A stretch of DNA of 64,000 nt from Sciurus carolinensis (GCF_902686445.1 NC_062219.1:142954057-143018056), one strand, 5' to 3'. Positions 31,756 to 43,818 are shown, counted from the stretch's first letter. Notes: generated from the sequence alone by a model not told the origin. A program made the numbers and translations.

Positions 31756-32990
31756 TCTCACCAAGTCTTTATATGGGTCATAAGGTCAATGGCAAAGTTC
31801 TATTCTCACTCTTCAGTGGACACTCTATAGGGAATGTTCATCCACATCCGACATTAACTTGACAAGCAAAATCCAGCTGTGGCTCCAAGACAGCCCAGTT
31901 CAGCAAAGAAGACAATCCTCCTACAGCTCCACCATGTTTCTTGTAGAACTTTCATTTAAAACATCCTTAGGAACTCCTATTGGTAAGTATATTCATAAAG
32001 GAAAACACTCCATTCTATACACATGAGAACCAAGAACCAAGACAGGGCAGGATGAACTATCTAGTGGTTCCAAAAGTGTGGTGTGTAAGGGTCCCCATGA
32101 CCTTTGCAGGGGATTCACAGGGTCAAAGCTGTTTGATGAGAATGTCACCATGTTATTCACTTTTGTAAATGTCATTGTTCCACCAGCGTATCATGATATT
32201 TCCCAAAGCCTACAGCCTGTGACATCATGGCCAACTCAGCCACTGAATACAGAAACATATGTGAGAATTGAGTTCTCTTCTTCTCCAGCCAGACATTAGA
32301 GAGATTTGTAAAATGTAAAGTAACACCATTCTTATCCATCATTATTATTATTGTCTTGGAAAACTCAGTTACTTTTCATGAAAATATGTTATTGATATGA
32401 ATGTAATGGCTTATTGGTGCTATTTATAAATTAATTCAATAGCTATTGAAAATATGCCTCAATCTTAATTTCTAACACAGTAAATATGGATAGATACAAC
32501 CTGCATTGTCAAAAGCTCTCTGGGCTTGTCCATTATTTTCAAGAGCATAGCATTCCCGAGATCAAGTGCAAGAAAGGCCGGACTTCACAAATGGCTTGGA
32601 TACATTAATGTCAACTTGGGAACATTCTCCCCTAAATTCTCTCTTTTTTTTTTCTTCTTTTTTCTAATGTTGCAAAAAGACTCAGAGGGGAGTTGCATGA
32701 CTCAGAGGGGAGTTTTCCAATAGGAGCCTGTTGATTGGCTATCACTTGGCTGCACCTGGGCTGGCTTGCCCCAGACCTTATCTTTCACATCCCTCTGGCT
32801 GCCCTCAGGCAGACAGCCGAAGAGAGGGGGAAGTTCAAGCCCAACCACATTGCACTCTTGGCAAAGGCTTTCCCCGGGTCCAGGCCTCCTCTCAGCTTAA
32901 GTCAGTGTAGGCAAAACCTTCCTGAGAGGTCCCACCGTCTCCATCTGCCTATCTCCAATTCATCACACTTGAGCTGTCTTGGGGTAAAAG
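31756..32990. other. Anonymous sequence with a 20-base tandem duplication
   Basis: 'gactcagaggggagtt' occurs at 32679-32694 and again at 32699-32714. The second copy is preceded by T, giving TGACTCA (AP-1-type site). Nothing else was recognised. Confidence 0.45.
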
Positions 32991-33118
32991 CAGTCATTCT
33001 AAAAGATATATCTGATTTCTGATTGCATTAGAATTACCTGGGACACTTTTAAAACAGAGAAACTCCCAGGCCCCACCCCAGACCTAAGGAATCCATAGCA
33101 CTGGCCTGGGTGGAGCAC
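32991..33118 (+). mobile_element. MER5A-like hAT DNA transposon fragment
   Basis: 'gcattagaattacctgggac', 'acttttaaaacagagaaact' and 'caggccccaccccagaccta' match MER5-type sequence in order. The right terminal repeat is lost. Confidence 0.72.
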
Positions 33119-35410
33119 GTCTGTTCTTGGAGATGAGCTCCATCCACCACTCTTCATGCACACTGTCTCCAAGAGGCCTGGAGATGCAGGGAAGCCCACA
33201 GTTGAGGCAGCAGCACCCAGCACCCACTGGAAAAGTCAGGCCTGGGAGGGGATCCAGGCAAATGGCAGCCTGTGCAGGAAGTGGGCCACGAGCTGCAGGG
33301 CCTTGGGAGAGTCTTTGGATAGGGAGTGGTGATGGATGAATGGATGGAAATTCAAAAAAATAAAAGATAAAAAAAGGAAAGAAAAAATGGGAGCTATATC
33401 ACATTAAAAACGAAGGTTCCAGAAGTGAGGTCTCTAGAGTGCAGACTCTCAACATCACTCATGGCTTTACTTAGAGCCACCCACCAGGCTTGACTGTGAA
33501 GACCCACTGCAGACTTGATGAGCACCCTAAAGTCCAACCTTGGTGAAGACTCTCAGGAAACACAAACAGGAAAATGTTAAAAACCAGCAAGAGACACACA
33601 ACTATGACCTAGAATGGTTATGCAAATAAGCACAGAAGTGTTCCTGGGAAAATTCAAATAGAAGATCTGAAGTCAACCACATTTTCACCTACCTAGAGTG
33701 TGTTTAGAGGAAGAGACCCTGTATCTTCTGTTGTCCCTGCCCAGCTCAGGGATCCGGAGTATGAAGGCTCTAAGCCTGATCATTTTGACGTCATGCTTGC
33801 AGGATACCTTATAAAAACCTTAGCCGGAGCAGCCCAGGAGAATTTGTAGGCTTTATTAATCTTTTCTTTATTAGTGATGCCATGAATCAATCCGTGATGC
33901 TTAATGCAAAATAGTTTAAGGCACAACCAGAGACTAACTTCCAAACTTCTAATCTATTCAGAGGTCCTCAGTTGCAAGTTGCTTTCAAAGAAGAGTTTGA
34001 GCTGGTAGCTCTCTACTTGGTCCCTGAGCACCCTGTGAGCATTTAGGTCACTCATGTATTGATGATTTTAAAGCTAAAACTATTGCCTACTGAATTTGAG
34101 GAGAGAAGGTAAATGGTAAATTTCAATTTATTGGGTTGGGGTTTGGTTGCCAGAATGCTTTCAACTTTCACTTATTTTTATTGCACTGACAAGATTGGAC
34201 TGCTCTAGCCAGTCCTACCCAGGTTTTGCAACACATTTACAAGTACAAATCAGTGTGGCCAAGAGCACTCTCTGTACTGTGGGCAGCTTTGACAACAAGC
34301 AGACGAAAGAGGAACTCCGTTGAGCCCAATCTGTAAGTCCTCTGCAAAGCCTTCTGTTCTTTTTGCCTTGACCTTCCCCATTCTCAAGATAAGATAGGAA
34401 AAGAAAGAAACGTTCACCCTGCACAGACCTTTCAGGAGATAGGCTGCAGGATCCTTTCTTGCTGGCTCATTGCTGAGAAGAATCCCCTGCTTGGAAAGAG
34501 ATGCTTTCTATTGCATTAGATCTATTTCATAAGTGGCTTTCCTGGTCCTGTCCTACAGTCCGAAAACATTAGGACATCTTCCATAAACACTTTTTTTCTC
34601 TTCAAATCAATGCTTAATGTACTTCACGTATTTGTAAGTCATCACTAGTTTCATAAAAGTATGCAACTTTAGTGATCCAGTTGGTTAAAACCATTAGCAC
34701 CTTACCTTAGGATGGATTTTTTTGAAATCCATGTTTATTCCCCACCTCAGAGGGTCTTCCACATCACAGGCACTCACTGGACAGCACAAGATGGAAAGTG
34801 CCCCAGTGCCCCAAATGGGAACCTGATTGATGGTGACTTAGGAAGGAAGCCTCTTGGGTTGTTCATGGAGTTAGCTCCAGATCACATGCTCAAGGAAGGC
34901 AAGGCCTCCAGGGATCCCCAACTGCATCTAACGTGGAAAGGACAGAGTGGGACCCTGGAGCACCAAATGGACTGCACTTTACAGTCACTCTGCCCATTGA
35001 CAAGGAGGCTCTTAACTCCGTGTTCGTCCTTTCTTGAGATCATTCCAGAATTAGTTCACTCTTTTCCAAGATTCCTAACATCAAACATCATTTTCTCTGA
35101 AATTTTAATTATGTACTTTATTATGTATTTATATTTATATTTTATATTTTATTTTTTTAGCCAGGCATTTGTAGGAGAGGGAGATACCCCTCTACATTGC
35201 CCCCCCCACCTTTAGTATTTATGTGGCCTCTTGAGTTAGATTAGGAATTCAGTTAATTCAAGGTTGATTAACGAAGGAAAAACATGCAAATTTCACCAAA
35301 TTTGCATGTACGTGAGGATCTTCATAAAGAGAAGGAAATCCAAAGGAAAGATAAAAGCATGATGTTTTGTATTTTTTAAAACAAAGAACAATTAATTTGA
35401 AAAGGAATCC
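33119..35410. other. Anonymous sequence
   Basis: 2.3 kb without recognised repeats beyond an A-rich run at 33354-33388. A 167-codon open frame (34712-35215) ends in AT-rich low-complexity sequence and shows no domain, so it is not accepted as a gene. Confidence 0.42.
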
Positions 35411-35550
35411 TTTTGGTGGTGCTTATCTATAAACCCAGCTTCTCAGGAAGTTGAGGCATGAAGATCCAGAGTTCAAGGTCAGCTTGGCCAGCCTGGGCAA
35501 CATGGTGAGGCCTTATCTCAAAAATAAATAAATAGACAAACAAACAAATT
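35411..35550 (+). mobile_element. B1 monomer SINE
   Basis: 'ttggtggtgcttatctataa', 'aggaagttgaggcatgaaga', 'ttggccagcctgggcaacat' and 'gaggccttatctcaaaaata' form a 7SL-derived B1 without an ID half. The tail is (AAAT/AAAC)n. Confidence 0.82.
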
Positions 35551-35894
35551 GTAAAAAGGTGACAGAATAAATGGATCTCTGAGTTATGGTAGTAATTCTA
35601 CAGGTGTCACTAAAGATACATAGTAGAAGATAAGGGTTACGCCAATAAGTTTTTTTATTCAGCTTCATTACACTCTCACTACTAGTCTCTAGTGATTAAG
35701 GCTGTTTGCCCACCTTGGTAGTAGAGAACAAAAGAAGAACAAAAGCTTCTTCCCAAAAGAAGCTTTCTTGCTGCAGGTAGAAAACAGACCAGGCAGCCTT
35801 TCTGAAGATAGAGTTCCTCAAGTGATTTCAGTTTGAAATAATGAATATACCAGGTTAGCATCTTTTGACAGGACATGTCCTTAACTCCTTTCTC
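35551..35894. other. Anonymous sequence
   Basis: Nothing was recognised. Confidence 0.35.
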
Positions 35895-35975
35895 ATTAAT
35901 TAATTTATTCATTCAAAAAACATTTACTGAAGAAAATACATATCTATTAAGTACTTACCCTGTTCTGAGGTTTGT
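35895..35975 (-). mobile_element. L2 3'-end fragment, antisense
   Basis: 'ttcattcaaaaaacatttac' and 'taagtacttaccctgttctg' complement the L2 3' end. Confidence 0.55.
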
Positions 35976-36074
35976 TGATTTTGTAACTAAAGGACATATT
36001 TGATTCATGTGGTATTCTAGGTCTATGCATGTGCTGTTTATTTATTTGCATTTTATTAACTTATTTTTCTTTGT

Positions 36075-36180
36075 ATAAACTCATAATTGGCTTGAAGGTG
36101 AAGCCTGTTGTTTTCCTTATCTTTGTATTCCTAGATCTCATAGATAGTAGTAGGTGCTCAATAAATATTGAAAGAATATT
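36075..36180 (+). mobile_element. L2 3'-end fragment, sense
   Basis: 'tttgtattcctagatctcat' and 'agtaggtgctcaataaatat' are the L2 3' terminus in sense orientation, opposite to the piece about 100 bases upstream. Confidence 0.7.
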
Positions 36181-36963
36181 AAACAAATAACACCAACTTC
36201 CATAGTGAAAATAAGGCTTATACTTCAGCAATCTAAAATATAAATATCAGGGGAAATGGGGAAGAACATTAAGATATAATTGGTGCAAATTGGGCTATAA
36301 ATTAGGCTCTGAGCTATATGATAGCCAGGGGTAAGGAATATTTGCCAACATATTTTGAACATAAGGATTGTGGATTCAGTTATTGGGTCCTGGATCTTAA
36401 TACATTTCAACTACTAATAAATATTTTATTATGTTATTTTATTACAGGACTTTCCCAACTATAATTACACATTTTTCTTGGGATAAGTTTGATTCCACAG
36501 ACAAAATCTTTTTTTGTATTTATATATACTGGGTACTTATAATAAAATTCTCAAATAATTTGTGAAAATATAAAGGTATATTTTATTAAAATTGAAACTT
36601 TCTTAGACTATTTTATTTAGAAATAATCAGATTATTTATTTCACTGTGTGAGATTATAAACTTGACATATAATATGTGCCTACAGCAAACCAAAAGCCTA
36701 CCTCCACCCCCTACCAGTGAAATATACCTCAGAACAAGATCAAAACACCTGGAGTGGTCAGGTAGCCTGATCCATAAGGTAAGAGTGGGTCTTACACATG
36801 AGAAACTTCCCTCAAGTGGTCGATTTACGGTAGCTCCGGAGTAAATAGAGCCATTTGCAACACTCAGATGAGGAAACTAAACATTTCAGTAAACTAAGTG
36901 CTCTGATTGCTGATTCAGAACTGAGAGTAACCTTGACCTTCCTATTTCTTTAATATGAATTTG
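36181..36963. other. Anonymous AT-rich sequence
   Basis: A possible worn MIR stretch ('cagatgaggaaactaaacat') lies at 36865-36884. Nothing else was recognised. Confidence 0.4.
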
Positions 36964-36964
36964 G

Positions 36965-37163
36965 AACCCGGCATGATGGTACACGCCTGTAATCTCAGTG
37001 ACCGTGACCGGGAGACTGAAGCAGGAGGATCACAAGTTCCAGGTCAATCTGCGCAACTTAGCAAGACCCTGTGTCAAAATAAAAAGTTTTGCGGGGATAG
37101 TTCAATGGTAGAGTGCCCCTGGGTTCAATCCCCAGTATCACAAAAATAAATAAATAAAAAATA
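36965..37163 (+). mobile_element. B1-dID SINE with target-site duplication
   Basis: Full left monomer ('cccggcatgatggtacacgc', 'gactgaagcaggaggatcac') plus ID ('ttcaatggtagagtgcccct', 'gggttcaatccccagtatca'), with an A-rich tail. The flanks AATATGAATTTGG (36952-36964) and AATATGCACTTGG (37164-37176) agree at 11 of 13 positions. Confidence 0.92.
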
Positions 37164-37179
37164 AATATGCACTTGGGGT

Positions 37180-37310
37180 CAGGCCCCTGGGCTCCAAGAT
37201 CATTTAATATCCAGGTGATCCTACAAAAGTGACTAATCCTATTTGAAAACTCAATTTCTTATCCAGCAAGATGAAAATCATCTTACCCATCTCATAGGAA
37301 ATGAATGCAA
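37180..37310 (+). mobile_element. MIR SINE fragment
   Basis: 'cccctgggctccaagatcat', 'tgaaaactcaatttcttatc' and 'aagatgaaaatcatcttacc' followed by 'catctcatagg' track the MIR core and 3' part with heavy divergence. Confidence 0.5.
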
Positions 37311-39532
37311 GACGCAGACTATAAATTCTAAAGGTATAATTTTGGTCCTACAGATTCCAGTGTGGACAGCCATCAAATTTGAGTTGGAAAAGGAGCAGCT
37401 TTCTTAAACCATGCCTAAGCCATGAGTCAAACTCATGGAAGTGTAACTAATGTGATCGGCTGCTGTGATCCACTTAATTTTTTTTTTTTGCCCCATAAAT
37501 GAATGCAATTTTAAGACCATTGAGTTCAGTGGTTCAGATAAATCTATATTGCAAAACTTATTAAGCAAACTGATTTCATATTTTAAACGCTTTTTTTCTA
37601 TAAGAAGCACAAATTCACAGAAACTTTCCATAGATTCAATGGTTATCTATTATCATCACAGGATAGTTCTGTGATGAAATTCTACTTTTTTTTTTTTTTT
37701 CTTGATTTTGTTTGCACTTTACCTGGATAAACATATTTAGATAATGGTTCAAGCGATTACACCATGCTTTTGAGGTTTTATGAGAAAAATTGGCGTATAT
37801 AATTATGCTTTTAAGCAAACTGGTTTGACTGTTCTCAAAACAAAACAAAAACCCTAACTCTCACTAATTTTTTAAATGACTGCAGCAGCAGGTTTAGAAG
37901 CGATCAATCAGCAGCCATCCGAGTCAGATAAACCTCAAGGCTGAGATTGAAGGAAATCATGAGCTTCAGCGGACACGCAAAAGCAAACCTGCAAGTGAAG
38001 GCGGAGATCACAGAGCCACACACCTAGTCCCTTGAGTTACATACGGAAAGAGGCTGGTGAAAGAGGCTGGTGAGAGAAATATCGCGAGAGGAGCCAAGCC
38101 TCCCCTGCCTGGTCTGTCTTGCTGGCATGCAGAGCTCAGAAACCGTCACCAATGTGGTGGAGGCATAAATGGGGGACGAGGTGTCAAGAGTTTCCAAAGG
38201 CAAGAAGCGGGGAAATGAGCCATCACCTCACCCTGGCAACATGGGGACAGGCCTCATCACCACCGAGTAACAAGTCACAGTACATGGACACCACCAGCTG
38301 TAAACCCTGTCCCAGTTCTTTCCCTCCAGAGCTCCATCGTCCCCTTCTCCTGATTACTCACCATACAGGGTAGGGGTCAGATGGACCAACATGGCACCCA
38401 GCCCCCATTTGCTTCCAGTTAGTGGGTAACAACTGGGATTGCAAAGGTTTGGGTTTTTGTTTTTTGGTTTTTGTTTTTTTAATTTTTGGTATTTTGTTTT
38501 CTTCATCTACTTGCTTGTGTCTGGGAAAGAACTTATATGCCTAAAGGGAAAACCCTATGTGCATAATATCTATTTCTCCATAAAGAACTAAAGTGTGTGA
38601 CTTCTGGAGCCAGTTCCATTTCCATGTATATAGAAGGGCAGAGATTAGTAACAGTGCTCAAACATGCATATAGTCTGGTGCCAAGGTGAGGATACCTAGA
38701 TTTATATTTCTTCATTGGAGGTATTAATCTCAATGCACGTTAAGTCACATAAGGTATTTCCTTGGCAATAGCAAATGAAAAATACCTTTAATGGTGTTTC
38801 ACAAACTCTTAGTCCCACCATTTATAAAGATCACAAGTTTATAAACGGCTAATATTCCTAATAAATTGTCCTATTATAAGTAGTACAAATGTGTGAATCT
38901 TCAACACATGAAAAGTGTTGGCTGTAAGAGTGTACATATTTTGCTCCAGACATCACTGAAATGATAATCCCAAAGGATTAATACACTCTCAAGGTATTAG
39001 TATGATGGATATAATGGTACTCATAAATATTCTATTTGTCCTACTTTTTACAGCCTCCTTATAATTAAACAGTGAAAAATTAACCTTTACTATGCTAAAA
39101 TGCTGAGATTTGGGAGATATTTGTTACTGCAGCATAGCATAGCCTATTCTGACTAATAGAGATGGTAAGCGTGGACTTCAGTCTTGAATCTAAACAAAAA
39201 TCAACCTTTAAACTCTTAAAGATTTTCAACCATTTAATTAAAGACTGAGTAGAATATAACCAGGATTGGCAAACTTTTCCTATGAAAATAGGAAACCAGA
39301 CAATAACTATTTTAGTTTTTCCACAAATAATCTCTGCCACAACTACTCAACTCTGACATTAGACCTTACAACAAGCAACCATAATTCATAAAGTAATGAA
39401 CCTGACTGTGTTCCAATAATACTGTCCTCAAAACGGGAACTGGGCACCATTTGGTGCATGTGCCATAGGTCACTAAGCCCTGGTTCTTCTGTTAAATGTA
39501 GAAATGGTGAATACTTGGTATGTTACATTCTC
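37311..39532. other. Anonymous sequence
   Basis: 2.2 kb. It contains a perfect 13-base tandem duplication at 38046-38071 (GAAAGAGGCTGGT twice) and a T/G-rich run at 38449-38500. No gene was recognised. Confidence 0.42.
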
Positions 39533-39961
39533 AGGACTCCAATAACAAAGTGCCATTGGATGGATCAAACACCATGTGTTTTTTATTCTCTCACAGTTCT
39601 GGAGGCCAGAAGTCCAAATACAAGTTGTTAGCAGAGTTGTTTCCTTCTAAGGGTTCTGAAGGACAAGCTGTTCCATGTCTCTAGTCTAGCTTCAGATCAT
39701 TGCCAGCAATCTTGGGCATTCCTTGGCATGCAGAGACAGTACTCCAATCTCTGCCTCATCCCCCCATTGCCGTCTTCTCCTATGTGTCTCCCTCTTCTCA
39801 CAAGGAGACGAGTCACCACGTTGGCCAAACTTCCTGCAATACAACTTCATTTTAACTAGCTAGACTTGCAATGACCTTATTTCTAAAATAAGGTCCCATT
39901 CTGAGTACTAAGGGTCAGAGTTTCAACACATCTTTTGGGGTACACAATTCAACCTGTAACA
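39533..39961 (-). mobile_element. MLT1/MST-type MaLR LTR, antisense
   Basis: On the plus strand, 'cacagttctggaggccagaa', 'gtccaaatacaagttgttag', 'tgcaatgaccttatttctaa' and 'acacaattcaacctgtaaca' are the complement of the MaLR LTR from its 3' part to the TGTTA start. It is diverged and carries no coding. Confidence 0.82.
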
Positions 39962-39965
39962 CTTG

Positions 39966-40091
39966 GATATTTCTCTTTATCTCTATCTCTAACTCTTCCC
40001 TCCCTTCCTCTCTTTTCAGTGCTGGAAATGAAACCCAGGGACTCAGGTATGCTAGGCAAGTGCTTTACCACTGAGCTACCACCCCAGTCCA
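39966..40091 (-). mobile_element. ID SINE, antisense, abutting an LTR
   Basis: A long pyrimidine tail complement precedes 'cagtgctggaaatgaaaccc', 'gggactcaggtatgctaggc' and 'taccactgagctaccacccc'. 'aacacttg' before and 'aatacttg' after it suggest a target-site duplication at the very end of the LTR. Confidence 0.88.
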
Positions 40092-41065
40092 ATACTTGAC
40101 ATCTTAAATAATGCAGTTCACTTTGAAAACTAACAATAATACAAAAGAACTTAAATAAGCTCATAGACCTTGGCTTTTACTAAGAGAGATCCACTTATCA
40201 TTTCCTTGACAAGATTGAAATTTTAGGTATCTAACAGATCAGTTAAAAGAAAAACCATGCTCATAATTAAAATAATAAATAGAACTTTGTCGTGTACATT
40301 TACCATTCCGTATTATTGTTCAGCCTCTCACTTTTTCCACATCATTGATTGATGCTTTAGATGACAAAATTAGATTTGATTTACATATTTTAAGTTATGT
40401 CTTGAGACTGTTATTAAAGCCTGGAACTGATGAAATGATTATTCCTTAGAGTCTAAATTCAGACATCTAAAATAATTTATGGAATACAAAAACCATAATT
40501 TCCTTGACGGATTTTGGAACCTTAAAATATGAGAAAGCAGATGATCAGTCAAATAGGCGCTTTAGCCAGTATGTACAACAAGAAGGGAGTACCAAGGCCT
40601 AATGACAGGTCCTTCCAGGACGAGGAGGCACCTGAACTGGGCTCAGGAGGTACCATGGCTGGGACAGACCAACCAGGGAAGATCTGATATGATCCAAGGC
40701 AGGAAATGATGTATGTGCTTGTGGAGGATCAGCCTGATTTGAAACAGTAGGATAATGTAGCAGCAAAGCAGGAGTTATCATTGAGAGTGGTTAAAACTGA
40801 TGTGAAATACCTTACTGTCAACCTGAAAAGAGCTCAGATTGCATTCATGAACAGTGTTTTTCTGAGTAAATAGCATCAAAGCTGTGTGGTATGATATACA
40901 AGACAAGTAAGGCAGTAAATCAATGAAAGATTTTAACAGTAGTAGATGTGTTACAAAAAAGAGGTGGTGGATAGTGTAGTGTGGCAGGGTAGAGGGTAGA
41001 ATTAGATCATCGAGAAAGGATCAAAAGAATTTCAGTGGGTCTTGATGATTGAATTATGAGAGCAT
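40092..41065. other. Anonymous sequence
   Basis: No repeat was confidently recognised. The second half may include very old L2-like sequence. Confidence 0.4.
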
Positions 41066-41345
41066 CTTAGTTCATTTGTGCTGCTATAACAAAATATCTG
41101 AGGCTGTGTAATTTATTAAAAAAAAAAAGTCCAATTACCTCAGAATTTTGAAGGCTAAAAATCCAAGATAAAGCAGCCACATCTGTTTGGCTTCTGGTGA
41201 GGGGCTTCTGCTGCATCAGAAACATGGAAAATAGAGTAATAAAGCAAGAATGTGTGTTGGAGCTGCAAACAGCACCTGTGGAAGAGACCAGACATGTAGG
41301 ATGACTCTTTTCCATGCATACTATAAAAATTTGTCCTGTTCAATA
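41066..41345 (-). mobile_element. MST/THE1-type MaLR LTR fragment, antisense
   Basis: 'gttcatttgtgctgctataa', 'aaatatctgaggctgtgtaa', 'gaaggctaaaaatccaagat' and 'ggcttctggtgaggggcttc' are in the order of an antisense MaLR LTR. An A-run at 41120-41129 is internal. Confidence 0.75.
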
Positions 41346-41679
41346 AGCCTGTGTATATCTCTGTGGTAGTAATAAATATGTCAGGATTTGATAAATATAG
41401 TTTATATCATAAAATAAAATTCTAATAGAATAATGAATCCTTGTGAGTTATTTTCGTTGGTGTTTGGTTTGATAGGTATTATGTTTCTAGGAATTTAAAG
41501 TGCGTGTAACCAGTAATCCATTAATTCAAAACGATGTAACTGAATGCCTATAATTGAGTCTCCATAGTACCTACAAGATGCTGTAGGACATTCAGAGGAC
41601 TCTCATGAAATTTTTCAAGCCTTTGAAATATTAGTGAAAGAAATAGACCACTAATCTTAAGACAGTGTGGTAAGTGCTA

Positions 41680-41680
<1 letters not shown>

Positions 41681-41707
<27 letters not shown>
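41681..41707. repeat. (A)27 homopolymer
   Basis: A perfect run of 27 A follows 'gtggtaagtgctat'. No retroposed gene body was recognised upstream, so its origin is unclear. Confidence 0.95.
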
Positions 41708-41709
<2 letters not shown>

Positions 41710-41711
<2 letters not shown>

Positions 41712-42060
41712 AAGAATGGTAATATCAGAGCAGAGAGTAAGGACACTTCTGGAAAGATCTAGAACCCTTCTCTAGAAGGTGATACTTAATCTGATGTTTG
41801 ATCTGTTTATTTAACCATTAACCAGGATGGGTTGGAAAAGAAGGAAGGTTATTCTTGGAAGCAAACAACTTAATCCAAAGTCATGCAAAGAAGAACCCAA
41901 TTTGCTTGGAGAGCTGTAATGGCCCAGTGTGGTTGCAGGACCAGGTACTGTTGGATGGTGGTGAAGAATGAGTCAAGGTGTTCAGAGTACAGGTTGGACA
42001 CAGGGTTGTGTACTGTTAGGGAGTCGAGACACACTGTAAGCTACTGAGAGCTATTAAAAT
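41710..42060 (-). mobile_element. L2 LINE 3' region, antisense (tentative)
   Basis: 'cttctctagaaggtgatact', 'taatggcccagtgtggttgc' and 'agagctattaaaatg' fit the known antisense L2 pattern (cttctctgagaaggtgacat, ggccagtgtggctggagc). It is strongly diverged. Confidence 0.5.
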
Positions 42061-42620
42061 GTCCCCTTGTTGTTTGGGGGCTTACATATGTACTTCTAAA
42101 AATACGACAGGATTTTTTAAATTATCTATAATTTCACTATCCAGAAAGGATCACTAAACGTATTCTGGAATCTACATGTTTTCTCCCATATTTTATATAT
42201 TTATTAATTTTTTATTCTACTTCATTTTGCATCTACATTTTTTACTTAGTATTGTACAGTATCTCATAGTCATTGAGTAATTTTTCATGATATGGTGTCT
42301 AAGGGGCTATGAATATTATAACAAATGAGTCTACTGTTTTTTAATTCAAACATGACTTTACTGCCAATAATTGGGTCATTCCAAATGCGTAGCAATAACT
42401 ACCAGGTATATAAACACTTCAGTGAAATTCTATTCTTTAAGTACAGCCTAATATATTGAATTGCTAAGTCAAAAAGAATAAAGTATTTTGCAGCAGTTTT
42501 CTATACATTTCTAAATTTATCTCCACAAGATTTTTTCTAATTTGTACCATTCTCCTTTGTTTCAGTAGTAGTGCAAAAATATCCTTTTTCTCTAGAAGTT
42601 AATCAGCAAGACAAATTGTT
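42061..42620 (-). mobile_element. Ancient LINE-1 fragment, antisense
   Basis: 'tcatgatatggtgtctaagg', 'attgctaagtcaaaaagaat' and 'atttgtaccattctcctttg' are the complement of the L1M ORF2 C-terminal region. Confidence 0.6.
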
Positions 42621-42834
42621 TGTTTTTATAAAGTAATCTTTGCTGAAATTTTTAGTAAAGTAAGATTTCAATAGATATTTTATTAATAAATTCTGTTAAA
42701 TAACCAACCTGTGATTTTTTTTAATTAAAAGAATTTTAAAATAAAAGTTCACTGAATAAATGTTGAGGAATAGAGGAAAATTTAAGAAATCAAGTTAGAT
42801 CATTTTAATCTCATTTCCTATAGCTAAGGTCTGG

Positions 42835-43417
42835 TAACATTGTGGTATTTAGCCTTCCAGACTTCTGACTCTCTCTCTCTCTTTCTCTCTAAATATGTTG
42901 AACAAATTGAGAATTTATTGTATTTGCATCTGTATATTTTGCCCTTTTCATACAGTATTAGAGAGCAAGTGCTATGTGAGATCATTAATTATTCTTCAAA
43001 ACATGGGTTTTTAGAGTCGTGTGATATTCCCTTGTATGAACAGGCTGTTTTAAAAGTTTCCTCCAATATTACTGGATAACACTGTGGTTCGAATCTTTCA
43101 TCTACACAAGGACAGCTTCATACATACCTGTCATTAATTCCTTAAGAAAAAATACTGAAAGTGGACATCTCTTATAACTTTTAGTTCATTTTACAAAATG
43201 ACTTCCTGTCCATCCGTCCCTGCAAAAAATTATAGACCCAGAGTTTTTGCTTCACATCATAAGAGATTTCAATATTTCAATGTTTCCCGTTTGACAGCAC
43301 AGGTTTCTTTTTATTCTACTTTACCTTTTTTATGATAACATTAAGTATCATTTGTGCCTTTATGAGCTATGTATACCTTGTCTTCTTTTAAGGGTTCACT
43401 GCCATTTTTGTTACTGT
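42835..43417 (-). mobile_element. Ancient LINE-1 fragment, antisense (second)
   Basis: 'tgtgatattcccttgtatga', 'acactgtggttcgaatcttt' and 'taattccttaagaaaaaata' followed by 'ctgaaagtgg' parallel the same L1M region as the preceding fragment. This implies a second insertion rather than one continuous element. Confidence 0.55.
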
Positions 43418-43429
43418 TCAAAACCTTTT

Positions 43430-43671
43430 GGTTTTTTGGTTTTGGGTTTGGGGTACTGGGGACTAAATCCAGGGGCGCTTAACCACCGAGTTGCATCTCC
43501 AGTCCTTTTATTTTTTTTTAATTTTTATTTATTTATTTATTTATTTGAGACTGGAACTCACTAAATTGCTTAGGGACTCGAGAAGTTGCTGAGACTGACT
43601 TTGAACTTGTGTTCCTCCTGCCTCAGCCTCCCCAGCTGCTGGGATTGCAAACATGCACCATCACAACTGGC
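43430..43671 (-). mobile_element. B1-dID SINE, antisense, with target-site duplication
   Basis: ID complement ('ggggtactggggactaaatc', 'gttgcatctccagtcctttt'), a T/A-rich linker, then B1 complement ('gactttgaacttgtgttcct', 'gctgctgggattgcaaacat'). 'tcaaaacctttt' (43418-43429) and 'tcaaagcctttt' (43672-43683) match at 11 of 12 positions. Confidence 0.92.
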
Positions 43672-43698
43672 TCAAAGCCTTTTTGAAAAGGAAGATTA

Positions 43699-43700
<2 letters not shown>

Positions 43701-43745
<45 letters not shown>
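43701..43745. repeat. (TG)22 microsatellite at SINE tail
   Basis: 22 TG units run directly into the antisense ID at 43746. In the SINE's own orientation this is a (CA)n tail. Confidence 0.95.
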
Positions 43746-43748
<3 letters not shown>

Positions 43749-43818
43749 GTGCTGGGGATGGAACCCAGGGCTTAGTGCAGGCTAAGCAAGTGCTCTTTGA
43801 CCGATCTGTTCCCTTAGA
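43746..43818 (-). mobile_element. ID SINE, antisense
   Basis: 'ttggtgctggggatggaacc', 'gcttagtgcaggctaagcaa' and 'gtgctctttgaccgatctgt'. The 5' end is worn. It lies about 70 bases from the preceding SINE in the same orientation. Confidence 0.85.

Noticed and set aside
34712..35215. 167-codon open frame
   Set aside because: No recognised domain, a low-complexity Tyr/Ile/Phe-rich end from AT-rich DNA, and no promoter or splice evidence.
41560..41707. Processed pseudogene ending in (A)27
   Set aside because: No recognisable transcript body, polyadenylation signal or target duplication around the A run.
43701..43745. CRISPR-like or other phased repeat array
   Set aside because: All arrays seen are simple microsatellites or retroposon tails, without spacers.
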